A stretch of 64,000 nucleotides of DNA from Bacteroidaceae bacterium (GCA_017461605.1 JAFTXN010000002.1:124001-188000); one strand, 5' to 3'. Shown: positions 10,226 to 19,703, counted from the stretch's first letter. Numbers and translations are program-made. Notes: generated from the letters alone by a model not told the origin.

Positions 10226-10792
10226 CTAATCAGCACTTGCTTCCGTGTCTTGGTGAAGTTTTTGTGTGTAGATATCTGATGCAACAATCAGGTGGCGCAA
10301 TTCTGCGTTCTGCCAGCGCGGAATGTCGCGGATGGTCTGGTTGTTCAGTGCCGCACAGATGCAACGGCAGAACAGACCATGGCCCACGGCCAATACGTTT
10401 TTGCAGTCGTACGTCGCATTGAGCCATTGCAGGAAGCGATGTGCGCGATCGAACATGGCTTCCACGCTTTCCACGTCCTCGGGGAAGTGTTCGGGAGCGG
10501 GGACATCGGCAATGCGCTTGCCGGTGAGGCCGCCCCAATCGCGCTCGCGCAGCAGTGGAGTGGGGTGGATGGGCAGACACAGATGGCGGTTCAGAATGTG
10601 TGCAGTGTCGATGGCGCGTTGCAAGTCGCTTGTGAGCAGCACGTCAAAGCGAACATCCGTGGGGAGATGCAGTGCCAGGTTCTCAGCCTGCTCTCTGCCC
10701 TTGGGCGTAAGCTCTCCCGGCAGATGCCCTTGCAGCACTTGTGCCACGTTCTCGCAGGTTTCTCCGTGGCGTGTGAGGTATAGGTGGACCAT
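10226..10792 (-). CDS. histidine phosphatase family protein (phosphoglycerate mutase-like)
   Basis: Branch of the phosphoglycerate-mutase/phosphatase superfamily with a phospho-His intermediate: LTRHGETCENVAQVLQGHLPG with the catalytic RHG near residue 7, SDLQRAIDTA, and the second catalytic His in VLAVGHGLFCRCI. About 188 residues. The ATG at 10792 is preferred over an ATG 54 bp upstream, because a -7 promoter element (10844-10851) overlaps the upstream start, and the RHG motif then sits at the usual distance from the N-terminus. The substrate cannot be predicted. Confidence 0.86.
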   Translation of the reverse strand: MVHLYLTRHGETCENVAQVLQGHLPGELTPKGREQAENLALHLPTDVRFDVLLTSDLQRAIDTAHILNRHLCLPIHPTPLLRERDWGGLTGKRIADVPAPEHFPEDVESVEAMFDRAHRFLQWLNATYDCKNVLAVGHGLFCRCICAALNNQTIRDIPRWQNAELRHLIVASDIYTQKLHQDTEASAD

Positions 10793-10843
10793 GATGTGCT
10801 CGGATGAATGTAAGTAAAGCCTAATGAGGTGTTGATTTGCCTG

Positions 10844-10851
10844 CAAAGGTA
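10844..10851 (-). promoter_or_regulatory. -7 promoter element for the histidine phosphatase
   Basis: TACCTTTG on the minus strand, matching TAnnTTTG. No clear -33 TTTG is visible. Its position decides the start codon of the gene at 10226-10792. Confidence 0.5.
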
Positions 10852-10893
10852 ATGCTCTGAGGCCTGACGGAGTAAAAAAGCGAGGAGGAAAAG

Positions 10894-10923
10894 TTTGCAG
10901 AATGCATTTTAGTAGTACCTTAG
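10894..10923 (+). promoter_or_regulatory. promoter of the DUF308 gene
   Basis: -33 TTTG (10894-10897), an 18-bp spacer and a near-consensus -7 TACCTTAG (10916-10923). Confidence 0.6.
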
Positions 10924-10986
10924 CCCCGCAAACAATAGTCTTGTGGCTGTCGGTTGGCAGTCGAGAGGCTTCTAAAGAAGAGAAAA

Positions 10987-11634
10987 ATGAAGAACAGATT
11001 TCGTGGTGCCGTGGTACGTGCGCTGAGTGCGCTTGTTCTTGGCGGATTGTTGGTTGGTGTAGCAGGTCAAATGCCGGTTTGGCTGGTGATGGCCTGCGGT
11101 GTGCTTTTTGTCATCCCTGGTGCCGTGGGGCTGATAGGCTGGTTGGTGCGCGACGCTGCCGCTCGTGGCACGTTGCTCTCGCCGGTGGCAAGTGTGGGCA
11201 GCATGTTGATGGGTGCCATCCTGCTGGTATTCCCTGAGAGCTTTGTGTCAGCGTTGATGTACTTGCTTTCCGCCTTTCTGTTGCTGGTGTCTGTCCTGCA
11301 GATGTACACCCTCTTCAGTGCACGTCGTGCCGGTGCCAACCTTTCGTGGTGGTATTTCGTAGCGCCGGTAGCCGTGTTGCTGGCCGGTCTCTACGTGTTG
11401 CTCAATCCGGAGATGACGGCTGCCATGCCTTTCTTCGTTATCGGTATTGCCGCAGTGTTCTACGGAGTGATGGAACTGTGGTTCACGTTGCTCGTCTACC
11501 TGCACCATCGTCGTGTGCTGAAAGCGCAGAAAGCCGAGGCTGAGGCGCAGGCAGCCCATTCGGTTGCCGAACTTCCTGTGGTTGAGGTTGAAGATCCTGA
11601 TGCCATCTCGGCGGATTCGGAAGCGCAGGCGTGA
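10987..11634 (+). CDS. DUF308/HdeD-like multi-pass membrane protein
   Basis: About 215 residues starting at the ATG at 10987; an in-frame TTG 33 bp upstream is less likely, and the ATG is preceded by a purine-rich stretch (AAGAAGAGAAAA). Six hydrophobic segments are visible, three pairs separated by short loops (for example RALSALVLGGLLVGVAG and YFVAPVAVLLAGLYVLL), with an acidic, Ala/Glu-rich cytoplasmic tail. This is the pattern of DUF308/HdeD proteins, whose E. coli member is linked to acid resistance; the function here is unknown. Confidence 0.78.
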   Translation: MKNRFRGAVVRALSALVLGGLLVGVAGQMPVWLVMACGVLFVIPGAVGLIGWLVRDAAARGTLLSPVASVGSMLMGAILLVFPESFVSALMYLLSAFLLLVSVLQMYTLFSARRAGANLSWWYFVAPVAVLLAGLYVLLNPEMTAAMPFFVIGIAAVFYGVMELWFTLLVYLHHRRVLKAQKAEAEAQAAHSVAELPVVEVEDPDAISADSEAQA

Positions 11635-11678
11635 CAATAAGTTCCCAAGATATACTCGTAAAAACTCCCACAGAAAAT

Positions 11679-11724
11679 CCTCGCACGCGTATATAATAAA
11701 GAATGTACGCGCGCGAGGTTTTTT
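11679..11724 (+). terminator. terminator after the DUF308 gene
   Basis: A 13-bp stem with one mismatch (11679-11691 with 11706-11718), followed by six Ts. It lies between the DUF308 gene and dapF. Confidence 0.83.
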
Positions 11725-11741
11725 GTTAAAGTATTGTGGCA

Positions 11742-12590
11742 ATGCAACAAACGATTCATTTCACCAAAATGCACGGCACCGGCAACGATTACATCTTTGT
11801 GAACGTGTCAGAATGCTCCGTGGAACATCCGCAAGAGCTGGCTCGCATCTGGAGCGACCGTCACGAGGGCATCGGTAGCGACGGGTTGGTGCTGATTAGC
11901 ACGTCGGAGGATGGCAGCTTCGGCATGCGTATCTTCAATAGCGATGGCTCCGAAGCACAGATGTGTGGCAATGCGGCCCGGTGCGTCGGAAAGTATCTTT
12001 ATGACAACGGACTGACGCGCCAAAGGGAGGTGTTGCTGCACACACTTGCCGGCGACAAGTTGCTGCACATGGAAATCGGTGCAGATGGGCAAGTGGAGTG
12101 TGTGGAGGTGGACATGGGATGTCCGATATGGTGTGACAAATCACTTCTCAACACTTCCGATGGTATGCTATGCGATGGCGAGGTGATGGTGGATGGTCGG
12201 TCGTGGCGCGGAACTTTTGTCTCGATGGGCAATCCGCACTTTGTGATTTTCGTGGACGATGCCGAAACCTTTGATATCGCTTCGGTGGGTGCCAAACTTG
12301 AGAGCGCAGATATTTTCCCCGAACGTTGCAACATCGAAGTGGCATCTGTGCGTCACGACGGCAGCATCAGGATGCGCGTGTGGGAGCGTGGAAGTGGCAT
12401 CACCCTTTCCTGTGGCACCGGTGCTTGTGCCACGGTGGTGGCTGCTGCACGGACCAAACGCTGTGCGCGAAGCTGCGCTGTTGATACCGATGGCGGCCGC
12501 TTGCACATCCGGTGGAGGGAAGCCGACGACCATGTGCTGATGAGCGGACCGGCCACCAAAGTTTACGAAGGCCACATCTCAATTCCTTGA
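11742..12590 (+). CDS. dapF: diaminopimelate epimerase
   Basis: Converts LL- to meso-diaminopimelate for lysine and peptidoglycan synthesis. About 282 residues from the ATG at 11742 (MQQTIHFTKMHGTGNDYIFV). The two catalytic cysteines are in DGSEAQMCGNAARCVGKY and GITLSCGTGACATVVAA. An in-frame GTG 6 bp upstream is less likely. In many Bacteroidales dapF is followed by LL-DAP aminotransferase (dapL); here glutamine synthetase follows instead. Confidence 0.95.
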   Translation: MQQTIHFTKMHGTGNDYIFVNVSECSVEHPQELARIWSDRHEGIGSDGLVLISTSEDGSFGMRIFNSDGSEAQMCGNAARCVGKYLYDNGLTRQREVLLHTLAGDKLLHMEIGADGQVECVEVDMGCPIWCDKSLLNTSDGMLCDGEVMVDGRSWRGTFVSMGNPHFVIFVDDAETFDIASVGAKLESADIFPERCNIEVASVRHDGSIRMRVWERGSGITLSCGTGACATVVAAARTKRCARSCAVDTDGGRLHIRWREADDHVLMSGPATKVYEGHISIP

Positions 12591-12653
12591 GCAGTATGCG
12601 GAGAGTGTGTGGTTTTTTGTCCGCTCTCGTGTATGCATCCCGCAGATTTGCCG

Positions 12654-12661
12654 TATCTTTG
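12654..12661 (+). promoter_or_regulatory. -7 promoter element for glutamine synthetase
   Basis: TATCTTTG matches TAnnTTTG, 75 bp before the start codon. No -33 TTTG is seen at the expected distance. Confidence 0.5.
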
Positions 12662-12735
12662 CCGCTCAAAAGCACTGCGGAGCTGATGCATCGCAGTGGC
12701 TGAAAGGATATTAAGCGACAACAATACAAATAGCT

Positions 12736-14928
12736 ATGAGCAATCTCAGATTTAAGGTAGTGGAAGAAGCGTTCAAGAAACGCCCCGTGTGGGTGGATAT
12801 GCCCGATGCACGTCCTTCGGACTACTTTGCAAAATACGTGTTCAACCGTGAGAAGATGTTCAAGTATCTTCCGCTCAACACCTATAAGCAACTGCTCAAT
12901 TCCATCGAACAAGGCACACCGCTCCCTCTCCAGGTGGCCGATGAAGTGGCCGGCGGCATGAAGCGCTGGGCCATGGAGATGGGGGCCACGCATTGCACGC
13001 ACTGGTTTCAGCCTCTGACCGAGGGAACGGCAGAGAAGCACGACGCCTTTGTCGAGCACGATGGCAAGGGCGGAATGTTGGAAAATTTCTCCGGCAAAGA
13101 GCTTGTGCAACAAGAGCCCGATGCTTCCAGCTTTCCCAATGGTGGCATCCGCTCCACTTTCGAGGCTCGTGGCTATTCGGCTTGGGACCCTGCGTCGCCC
13201 GTCTTCATCATTGGCGACACGCTCATGATACCTACAGTCTTCATCTCCTACACCGGCGAAGCGCTCGACTATAAGGCGCCACTCAAGAAGTCGTTGGCCG
13301 CCATCGACAAGGCTGCTACCGAAGTGGCACGCTATTTTGACGAGAATGTGAAGCGTGTTCGGGTAAATCTGGGTTGGGAGCAGGAGTATTTCCTCGTGGA
13401 TGAGGGACTCTATGCCGCGCGTCCCGACCTGTTGCTCACCGGACGCACGTTGATGGGGCACGAGTCTTCCAAAAATCAACAAATGGACGACCACTATTTC
13501 GGAGCCATTCCCGAACGTGTGGCCGAGTTCATGAAAGATCTCGAAATTCAGGCGCTCGAACTTGGCATCCCTTGCAAGACTCGCCACAACGAGGCTGCGC
13601 CCAACCAGTTCGAGTTGGCACCCATCTTCGAGGAGTGCAACCTGGCCGTCGACCATAACATGTTGCTCATGTCGCTGATGCGAACTGTGGCCCGCAAGCA
13701 TGGGTTTCGCTGCTTGCTGCATGAAAAGCCCTTCGCCGGTATCAACGGTTCGGGCAAGCACAACAACTGGAGCCTCACCACAGACACAGGTGTGCTGTTG
13801 CATTCCCCGGGAAAGACGCCCGAAGACAACCTTCGCTTCATCACATTCGTGGTGCAGACGCTCGTGGCCGTGCATCGTCACAACGGCTTGCTGAAAGCTT
13901 CCATCATGAGTGCCACCAATGCACACCGCCTCGGCGGAGGCGAAGCACCACCGGCCATTATCTCCGGCTTCCTCGGACCGCAGCTCAATGAGATGCTGGA
14001 CCGCATAGAGTGCTCGTCGAAGGAGCAACTCTTCACCCTAGAAGGTGCGCACGGCATGAAGCTCGACATACCCCAAATCCCCGAACTCATGGTGGACAAC
14101 ACCGATCGCAACCGTACCTCGCCCTTCGCTTTCACCGGCAATCGCTTTGAGTTTCGTGCCGTCGGAGCAATGGCCAATTGCGCCGGTGCGATGATAGCCC
14201 TCAATGCTGCAGTGGCCGAAGCACTCTCCGATTTCAAGGCACGCGTCGACGCGTTGATGGCCGGTGGTGAGAGCAAGATATGCGCCATCCTTGATGTGCT
14301 GCGTGAGGACATCCGCAGTTGTCGCGGCATTCTGTTCGATGGCAATGGCTATAGCGAAGAGTGGCATCGCGAGGCCGCACAGCGCGGATTGGATTGCGAA
14401 ACTTCCTGCCCCCTGATTTTCGATCGCTACCTGCACGAGAGCAGTGTGCAGATGTTCGAGCGCACACACGTGATGAGCCGTCACGAACTTGAAGCACGCA
14501 ACGAAATCAAGTGGGAAACCTACTATAAGAAGATACAGATCGAGAGTCGCGTTTTGGGAGACCTGTGCATGAATCACATCATCCCAGTGGCCACGAAATA
14601 TCAGAGCGAGTTGGCGGACAACGTGCACAAGCTGCATCTGGTGTTCCCCGATCCCGAGAAGGTGAAAAGCCTCACGGCTTATAACATCGACCTGATTGAG
14701 AAAATCAACAAGCACACCGAGTTTATCGCCGTGAATGTGGAGAAAATGGTAGAGACGCGCAAAAGGGTGAACCGCATTGAGGAAATCCGAGCGAAAGCCA
14801 TCGCTTATCATGACGAGGTTGCTCCATTCCTTGACGCCATACGCCGGCACATCGACTCGCTGGAGCTGATTGTGGAAGATGAGCTTTGGCCACTGCCCAA
14901 GTATCGCGAACTGCTGTTCGTGCGATGA
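12736..14928 (+). CDS. glnN: glutamine synthetase type III
   Basis: ATP-dependent amidation of glutamate, the main ammonium-assimilating step. 730 residues, the length of the GSIII class (types I and II are much shorter). Features include the N-terminal GSIII-specific region (FKYLPLNTYKQLLNSIEQG), the Glu/metal site NLGWEQEYFLVDEGLY, RHNEAAPNQFELAPIFEECNLA and the GSGKHNNWSL segment. The long C-terminal helical domain typical of GSIII is present. It is the last gene before a shared bidirectional terminator. Confidence 0.95.
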   Translation: MSNLRFKVVEEAFKKRPVWVDMPDARPSDYFAKYVFNREKMFKYLPLNTYKQLLNSIEQGTPLPLQVADEVAGGMKRWAMEMGATHCTHWFQPLTEGTAEKHDAFVEHDGKGGMLENFSGKELVQQEPDASSFPNGGIRSTFEARGYSAWDPASPVFIIGDTLMIPTVFISYTGEALDYKAPLKKSLAAIDKAATEVARYFDENVKRVRVNLGWEQEYFLVDEGLYAARPDLLLTGRTLMGHESSKNQQMDDHYFGAIPERVAEFMKDLEIQALELGIPCKTRHNEAAPNQFELAPIFEECNLAVDHNMLLMSLMRTVARKHGFRCLLHEKPFAGINGSGKHNNWSLTTDTGVLLHSPGKTPEDNLRFITFVVQTLVAVHRHNGLLKASIMSATNAHRLGGGEAPPAIISGFLGPQLNEMLDRIECSSKEQLFTLEGAHGMKLDIPQIPELMVDNTDRNRTSPFAFTGNRFEFRAVGAMANCAGAMIALNAAVAEALSDFKARVDALMAGGESKICAILDVLREDIRSCRGILFDGNGYSEEWHREAAQRGLDCETSCPLIFDRYLHESSVQMFERTHVMSRHELEARNEIKWETYYKKIQIESRVLGDLCMNHIIPVATKYQSELADNVHKLHLVFPDPEKVKSLTAYNIDLIEKINKHTEFIAVNVEKMVETRKRVNRIEEIRAKAIAYHDEVAPFLDAIRRHIDSLELIVEDELWPLPKYRELLFVR

Positions 14929-14949
14929 GCGGTTGCTTGTCTCAGGATG

Positions 14950-15004
14950 AAAGCAATGTGGGAGCATCAGATGTTTTCTTGATGCTCCCACATTGCTTTT
15001 TGTA
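14950..15004. terminator. bidirectional terminator between glutamine synthetase and the zinc-finger lipoprotein
   Basis: A perfect 20-bp stem (14950-14969 with 14980-14999) has a 10-nt loop and is followed by Ts on the plus strand. It lies 21 bp after the glnN stop and 24 bp beyond the stop of the convergent minus-strand gene. Confidence 0.9.
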
Positions 15005-15022
15005 TGCAGCGGACGGAATTGT

Positions 15023-16120
15023 CTATAGGTGTCCGTAGCCGTGACATTCAGTGCAGGGATAATGGTAGTGATCGCTGGCAGAACTGCAATGCGGACAGCC
15101 GCTGCCGCCTCTGTGGTGATAGGGCTGCATCCAGCCGCTTGTGGATGCTGCAGCGTATTCGTAAGAAGTTCCACTGAAACCGCGTCCACCACAACGTGGA
15201 CATGTGCCTCCGCCCGTGCTTCCTGAGGAACTTCCTCCGTTTTGTCTGTATTGTGCTTCCACTTCTCGACGTGCTTGCAGGTATGCTTCAGCTTCTCCGG
15301 GCTTCCAGGTCTTGGTGAAAGAGGTGTAGCCGGTTCCTTGGCAGGTGGTGCATGTGCCGGGTGTCGCGGCGCAAGCAGAGCAGGGGTGGTATCGGTTAAT
15401 GATCCAATAGGCATTGCCTGTTCCTCGACAGATGTTGCATTGTTTAGAACCCATGCAAGCGTGGCACAACCATTCATTCTTGATGGTGCGCGAGCCGTCT
15501 GCATGTTCCCAGATGTGCACTCGGCCTCTGCCTCCTCCCATATCGAAAACGGTGTAATTGTCTTGCCCGTTGTTGGTCTGTGTTTCGGTATATCCCTCAC
15601 TGCTTTGGCCATTACTCCTCTTACCCTTCTTCGATTTCTTGCCGGTATATCTGTCAATGTCGAACGGGATGTAATCAGACTCTGTCGCTACCTGACAATG
15701 AGCTTCAGTAGTCGGGTTTTCGTCCACCACTACTGAGCATCTGACGTACCAAGGTCCTTCAGCATCAGAAGGTATGGGTATATCTTCAAAGGGGATGCTT
15801 ATTTTCTGCATTTTGGTGGAAGCACGCTTTTTCTTTACCTTGAGTTTTGTGCAAGCACCGACCGAACCGTCTGCCATACGATTCGAACTCGAGGAGGCCA
15901 TTACCTTCTTTCCATGAGCGGAGTAGATTGTTGCTACCACGTAGAGCTCGTGTCCGACGGCATTCCGGATGTCTGCACTATAGACAACACAAACGCAATT
16001 CTTGCCGTCTTTGACAACATTGGGGCTTACGGTGATACTGTCGAACTCGAATGAGAATTCGTCGCTCTGACACGAAAACGTCAGAAACAACAGGGAGAGT
16101 GTGATAAATAGTTGTCGCAT
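15023..16120 (-). CDS. lipoprotein with DnaJ-type zinc-finger cysteine repeats
   Basis: 365 residues. A lipobox ends the signal peptide (LLFLTFSC, Cys near residue 17), so export and lipidation are predicted. Residues about 20-155 form a beta-rich region of unknown type. The C-terminal third has repeated CxxCxGxG-like motifs: CHACMGSKQCNICRGTG, CSACAATPGTCTTCQGTG, CPRCGGRG, CPHC and CTECHGYG. These resemble the zinc-binding domain of DnaJ, but no J domain (HPD) is present. Function is unknown. The stop codon abuts the shared terminator at 14950. Confidence 0.82.
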   Translation of the reverse strand: MRQLFITLSLLFLTFSCQSDEFSFEFDSITVSPNVVKDGKNCVCVVYSADIRNAVGHELYVVATIYSAHGKKVMASSSSNRMADGSVGACTKLKVKKKRASTKMQKISIPFEDIPIPSDAEGPWYVRCSVVVDENPTTEAHCQVATESDYIPFDIDRYTGKKSKKGKRSNGQSSEGYTETQTNNGQDNYTVFDMGGGRGRVHIWEHADGSRTIKNEWLCHACMGSKQCNICRGTGNAYWIINRYHPCSACAATPGTCTTCQGTGYTSFTKTWKPGEAEAYLQARREVEAQYRQNGGSSSGSTGGGTCPRCGGRGFSGTSYEYAAASTSGWMQPYHHRGGSGCPHCSSASDHYHYPCTECHGYGHL

Positions 16121-16170
16121 TGTTGAGAATACGGATTAGAGATAATAAACTTCTTTGGAATTTATCGCTC

Positions 16171-16178
16171 CAAAGGTA
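16171..16178 (-). promoter_or_regulatory. -7 promoter element for the zinc-finger lipoprotein
   Basis: TACCTTTG on the minus strand, about 50 bp before the start codon. A TTG lies 16 bp further upstream (16195-16197), slightly closer than usual. Confidence 0.5.
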
Positions 16179-16246
16179 CGGATAAACGAAAAAACAAGAC
16201 GTGTTTTTGTAACATTATGTTCGAAAACACAGGCTGGATTGTACAA

Positions 16247-16311
16247 AAATCTGCAAGGCGTTTAGAATTTTCTGCAGTGCTTGCAGAATTTTCTAAACGC
16301 CTTGCAGATTT
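16247..16311. repeat. 21-bp-period palindromic intergenic array, locus 2 (65-bp palindrome)
   Basis: Two 30-nt arms (16247-16276 and 16282-16311) pair over an outer 21 bp without mismatch, then a 2-nt mismatch, then 7 bp, around a 5-nt loop GTGCT. Units start at 16251, 16272 and 16293 (period 21). It lies 35 bp beyond the rmuC stop; on the minus strand the palindrome is followed by ATTTTTGTAC, so it may also terminate rmuC transcription. Confidence 0.87.
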
Positions 16312-16346
16312 ACGCGGAATGCTTGCGTGTTGTTGCGTGTTGCTTT

Positions 16347-17582
16347 CTACTCATCCGTCAGTTCTATCGGGATTTTCTTTTTGGGATTTACGCCGTGCTG
16401 CTTGAGATCCTCGAGTCGGCGCACGATGTTGCCGCGTCCCGTGTGGAGCTGTGCGCGTGCCTCGTCGAAGGTGGTGCGTGCCGAAGCCAAGGCGCTGTCC
16501 ACGCGGTTGAACTTCTCAAGGAAGCCTACGAACTTGTCGTAGAGGTCGCTGCTTTTCTTGACAATCTCCTCGATGCCTTGCGCTTGGCGCTCGCTCTGCC
16601 AAAGGTTGTGGATGAGCTGCAGCGCCATCATGAGGTTGGTCGGATTGATGAGCAGCACTCGCTTGCGATAGGCATAGGCACCCAGTTGCGGATCGCTGCG
16701 GAGGGCGAGAATGTAGCTGCCCTCGTTGGGGACGAACATGAGGACGTGGGAGAGCGTTCCGCCGAACAGCTTTTCGTAGTCCTTGCCGGCGAGTTCGTCG
16801 ATGTGGCGACGCAAGCTGCGCAGATTGTCCTGCGCTGCACGTTGCATGTCTGCCTCGCTCTCGGCCGCAACATAAGTGGCATAGGCGGTGAGCGAAACTT
16901 TGGAGTCGATGATGATTTTTCTGTCGCCGGGGCACAGCACCACCACGTCGGGGCGCAGGCGGTTGCCCTCCTCGTCGTGGGTGGAAGCCTGCACGATGTA
17001 TTCTTCGTTGCGGCGCAGTCCGCTGTTTTCCAGTATGCTCTCCAAGAGTTGTTCGCCCCAGTCGCCTTGCACCTTTCCGCCGGAACGGAGAGCGCGGGTC
17101 AGGTCGGCAGCTTCGCGGCCTATCTCTCGGGTTTGCTGCATCATGCTTTCCATGGCCTTCTCCAGGGCCGTGTGTTGCTGCACACCGGATAGGCGCACTT
17201 CCTGCACGCTCTTGCGCATCCGCTCCAGTTCTTCATGAACGGGCGCAAAGAGGCTGCGCGTTTGCTCGGTACCGGCTTTCTGCATCAGTTCGCTCTCGGC
17301 GCGCACGGTCTCGACGGCAAAGCGTTGGAAGTCCGCTCGCAGGGCTTCGCGCTCGGCCGTGAAGTTTTGGCGCAGTTGGTTGAGCATTCTCTCGCTCTGC
17401 TCGCGTTCTTTCAGTGTGGCAGCCTGTGCTGCTTCAAGGGCAGTCTCGGCACGGTCGGCGCGTCGGCGTTCTTCTTCCAGCTCTTTGCGCACATCGTCGG
17501 TGCGGCGGCGGGCCCACAGATAGCCTCCGGAGATGCCGGCGGCGAGGGCCGAAAGGGCGATAAGGATAGTGGTAGTTTCCAT
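16347..17582 (-). CDS. rmuC: RmuC family protein (DNA recombination/inversion limiting)
   Basis: 411 residues. One N-terminal transmembrane helix (TILIALSALAAGISGGYLWA), then a long charged coiled coil (residues about 25-150), then the RmuC domain: GKVQGDWGEQLLESILENSGL, RPDVVVLCPGDRKIIIDSKVSLTAY and FVPNEGSYILAL. The domain belongs to the restriction-endonuclease-like fold; E. coli RmuC lowers the rate of short-repeat inversion. Third gene of a pgi-HAD-rmuC gene set, 33 bp after the HAD gene. Confidence 0.93.
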   Translation of the reverse strand: METTTILIALSALAAGISGGYLWARRRTDDVRKELEEERRRADRAETALEAAQAATLKEREQSERMLNQLRQNFTAEREALRADFQRFAVETVRAESELMQKAGTEQTRSLFAPVHEELERMRKSVQEVRLSGVQQHTALEKAMESMMQQTREIGREAADLTRALRSGGKVQGDWGEQLLESILENSGLRRNEEYIVQASTHDEEGNRLRPDVVVLCPGDRKIIIDSKVSLTAYATYVAAESEADMQRAAQDNLRSLRRHIDELAGKDYEKLFGGTLSHVLMFVPNEGSYILALRSDPQLGAYAYRKRVLLINPTNLMMALQLIHNLWQSERQAQGIEEIVKKSSDLYDKFVGFLEKFNRVDSALASARTTFDEARAQLHTGRGNIVRRLEDLKQHGVNPKKKIPIELTDE

Positions 17583-17615
17583 CTTGCTATATAATTTATA
17601 TATGTATGGTGATTG

Positions 17616-18341
17616 CTATTCTTCGGATGCCTTCTCGAAAAGTCCGCTCCAAGCATCGGACAGGGCCTGCATGGAGGGGAACACTTGCTGAGCACCGGCA
17701 TCGGTGAGCACTTGCGGATCGAGCGGACCGGTGTTGGCTGCCAGTGTGTAGATGCCGGCAGCGCGGGCGGCTTGAACGCCTAAGGGAGCGTTCTCAACCA
17801 CGATGGCTTCTTCGGGACGGCAACCGGCTTTTTCCAATCCCATCAGATAGGGGTCGGGAGCGGGTTTGCCTCTCTCCACGTCGGCACTGCTCACAATCAA
17901 GTCGGGGCGGAAAAATCCCGGATAGTGTGTCTGCAGGCGTGAGAGCAACGATTGCTGTCCGCTGCCCGTCACCACGACGATGGTGAGGCCCATGGCTTTC
18001 ACTTGTTCCAATAGCTGTTCGGCTCCGGGCATCTTGGGTGCTTCGGGATACTTGTTGAACTCCTCGCACTTCAGGGCATAAATGTCACTTTGCTCTTCGG
18101 GAGTGGCATTGCGCCTCCAGTAACGTTGGGCCAGGATGTTGATGGTGGCTTCGCCCGTTCTGCCTTCGTGCAGATAGGCTTCGGAGGGCGTCATGATGAG
18201 TCCGAAGTGTGTGGCCACCTTGGCCCACGATTGGGCATGGGCAGGCATGGAGTCGAAGAGCACGCCGTCCATATCAAAAAGAACAGCCCGGAGGCACGGA
18301 CGCTGTCCGCTGCCTTCGGGCATGGGTATAGTGTGTTGCAT
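17616..18341 (-). CDS. HAD superfamily phosphatase (beta-phosphoglucomutase-like)
   Basis: 241 residues. HAD motif I VLFDMDGVLFDSMPAH (nucleophile Asp near residue 23), motif II in VVVTGSGQQSLL, and motifs III/IV around KPAPDPYLMGLEKAG and VVENAPLGVQAARAAG. The cap insertion after motif I is the type found in beta-phosphoglucomutase and 2-deoxyglucose-6-phosphate phosphatases. Its position between pgi and rmuC suggests action on a sugar phosphate; the substrate is not determined. Confidence 0.88.
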   Translation of the reverse strand: MQHTIPMPEGSGQRPCLRAVLFDMDGVLFDSMPAHAQSWAKVATHFGLIMTPSEAYLHEGRTGEATINILAQRYWRRNATPEEQSDIYALKCEEFNKYPEAPKMPGAEQLLEQVKAMGLTIVVVTGSGQQSLLSRLQTHYPGFFRPDLIVSSADVERGKPAPDPYLMGLEKAGCRPEEAIVVENAPLGVQAARAAGIYTLAANTGPLDPQVLTDAGAQQVFPSMQALSDAWSGLFEKASEE

Positions 18342-18359
18342 AAAGTATGTACGTTATGA

Positions 18360-19703
18360 TTAAAGGCGTGCTTTGATGGCTTCGCTCTGTGCTTCGTAAC
18401 CGGGCTTGCCGAGCAGGGCAAACATGTTGCGCTTGTAGTCTTCCACACCGGGCTGGTCGAAAGGATTGACGCCGAGCACGAGGCCGGAAACACCGCAGGC
18501 ACGTTCGAAGAAGTAGATGAGCTGACCGATGGCGTGCTCGTCAAGACGCGGAATCACGATGCGCACGTTGGGCACTCCGCCGTCGATGTGTGCCAACTGG
18601 GTGCCGAGTTCGGCCATCTTGTTGACAGAGTCTACGCGACGACCTTCGAGGAAGTTCAGGCCGTCCAGGTTTTCTTCGTCGTGGGGGAAGAGCACCGTGT
18701 GGCGTGCTTCGGCAACACTGATCACGGTCTCGAAGATGGTGCGCTCGCCGTCCTGAATCCACTGGCCCATGGAGTGGAGATCTGTGGTAAGGTCGACGGC
18801 AGCGGGGAAGATGCCTTTGCCGTTTTTGCCTTCGCTTTCGCCATAGAGCTGCTTCCACCACTCGTTCATGGAGTGGAGCTTCGGCTGGAAGTTGGCCAGT
18901 ATCTCGATTTTCTTTCCGGCCTGGTAGAGGGCGTTGCGCAGGGCGGCATATTGCTCAACAAGGTTGTCGGCAAACGGCACTTCGGGGGCCGAAGCGCGTT
19001 CCATGTCGGCAGCTCCTTGCACCAGCTTGGTGATGTCGAAGCCGGCACAGGCGATGGGCAGCAGTCCCACGGGGGTAAGCACGGAGAAGCGGCCGCCAAC
19101 GTTGTCGGGGATGATGAAACTCTTGTATCCCTCCTTGTCGGCTGTGATACGGGCGGCGCCACGCTTGGCATCGGTGATGGCTACGATAACCTTGCGAGCG
19201 GTTTCGATGCCGCGCTGGTCTTCGCACTGTTTGCGCAACAGGCGGAACGCGAGAGCCGTCTCGGTGGTTGTGCCGCTCTTGGAGATATTGATGATACCGA
19301 ACTTGCGGTTCTTCAGATAGTCTTGCAGTTCGGCCAGATAGTCTTCGCTGATGTTGTTACCTGCAAACAGAATGACGGGATTGCTGCCGTCGTTTGCCAG
19401 CCATTCGAAGGTGTTGCCGAGCGCTTCAATCACAGCGCGCGCTCCCAGGTAGCTGCCGCCGATACCGGCCACTACGATGGTGTCGCAAAGCTCGCGCAGG
19501 GTGTTGGCACAGGCTTGCAAGTCTGCCAAGTGCTCTTGTGTGATGGAGGAGGGCAGGTGGAGCCATCCCAAATAGTCGTTGCCGGGGCAGCTGCCGTCTT
19601 CGAGTGCCTGCTGAGCGGTTTTCACTTGTCCTTCGAGGGCTTCAACGGCTCCTGCAGGCAGGAATTGGGTGGCTTTGGCGGTTTCCAGAGTTATCATCTT
19701 CAT
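18360..19703 (-). CDS. pgi: glucose-6-phosphate isomerase
   Basis: Interconverts glucose-6-phosphate and fructose-6-phosphate. 447 residues, the shorter bacterial form. Motifs [18 protein letters not shown], the phosphate-binding [19 protein letters not shown], and [21 protein letters not shown] are intact. First gene of the pgi-HAD-rmuC set; a -7 element TAACTTTG (19748-19755, minus strand) lies about 45 bp upstream. Confidence 0.96.
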   Translation of the reverse strand: MKMITLETAKATQFLPAGAVEALEGQVKTAQQALEDGSCPGNDYLGWLHLPSSITQEHLADLQACANTLRELCDTIVVAGIGGSYLGARAVIEALGNTFEWLANDGSNPVILFAGNNISEDYLAELQDYLKNRKFGIINISKSGTTTETALAFRLLRKQCEDQRGIETARKVIVAITDAKRGAARITADKEGYKSFIIPDNVGGRFSVLTPVGLLPIACAGFDITKLVQGAADMERASAPEVPFADNLVEQYAALRNALYQAGKKIEILANFQPKLHSMNEWWKQLYGESEGKNGKGIFPAAVDLTTDLHSMGQWIQDGERTIFETVISVAEARHTVLFPHDEENLDGLNFLEGRRVDSVNKMAELGTQLAHIDGGVPNVRIVIPRLDEHAIGQLIYFFERACGVSGLVLGVNPFDQPGVEDYKRNMFALLGKPGYEAQSEAIKARL

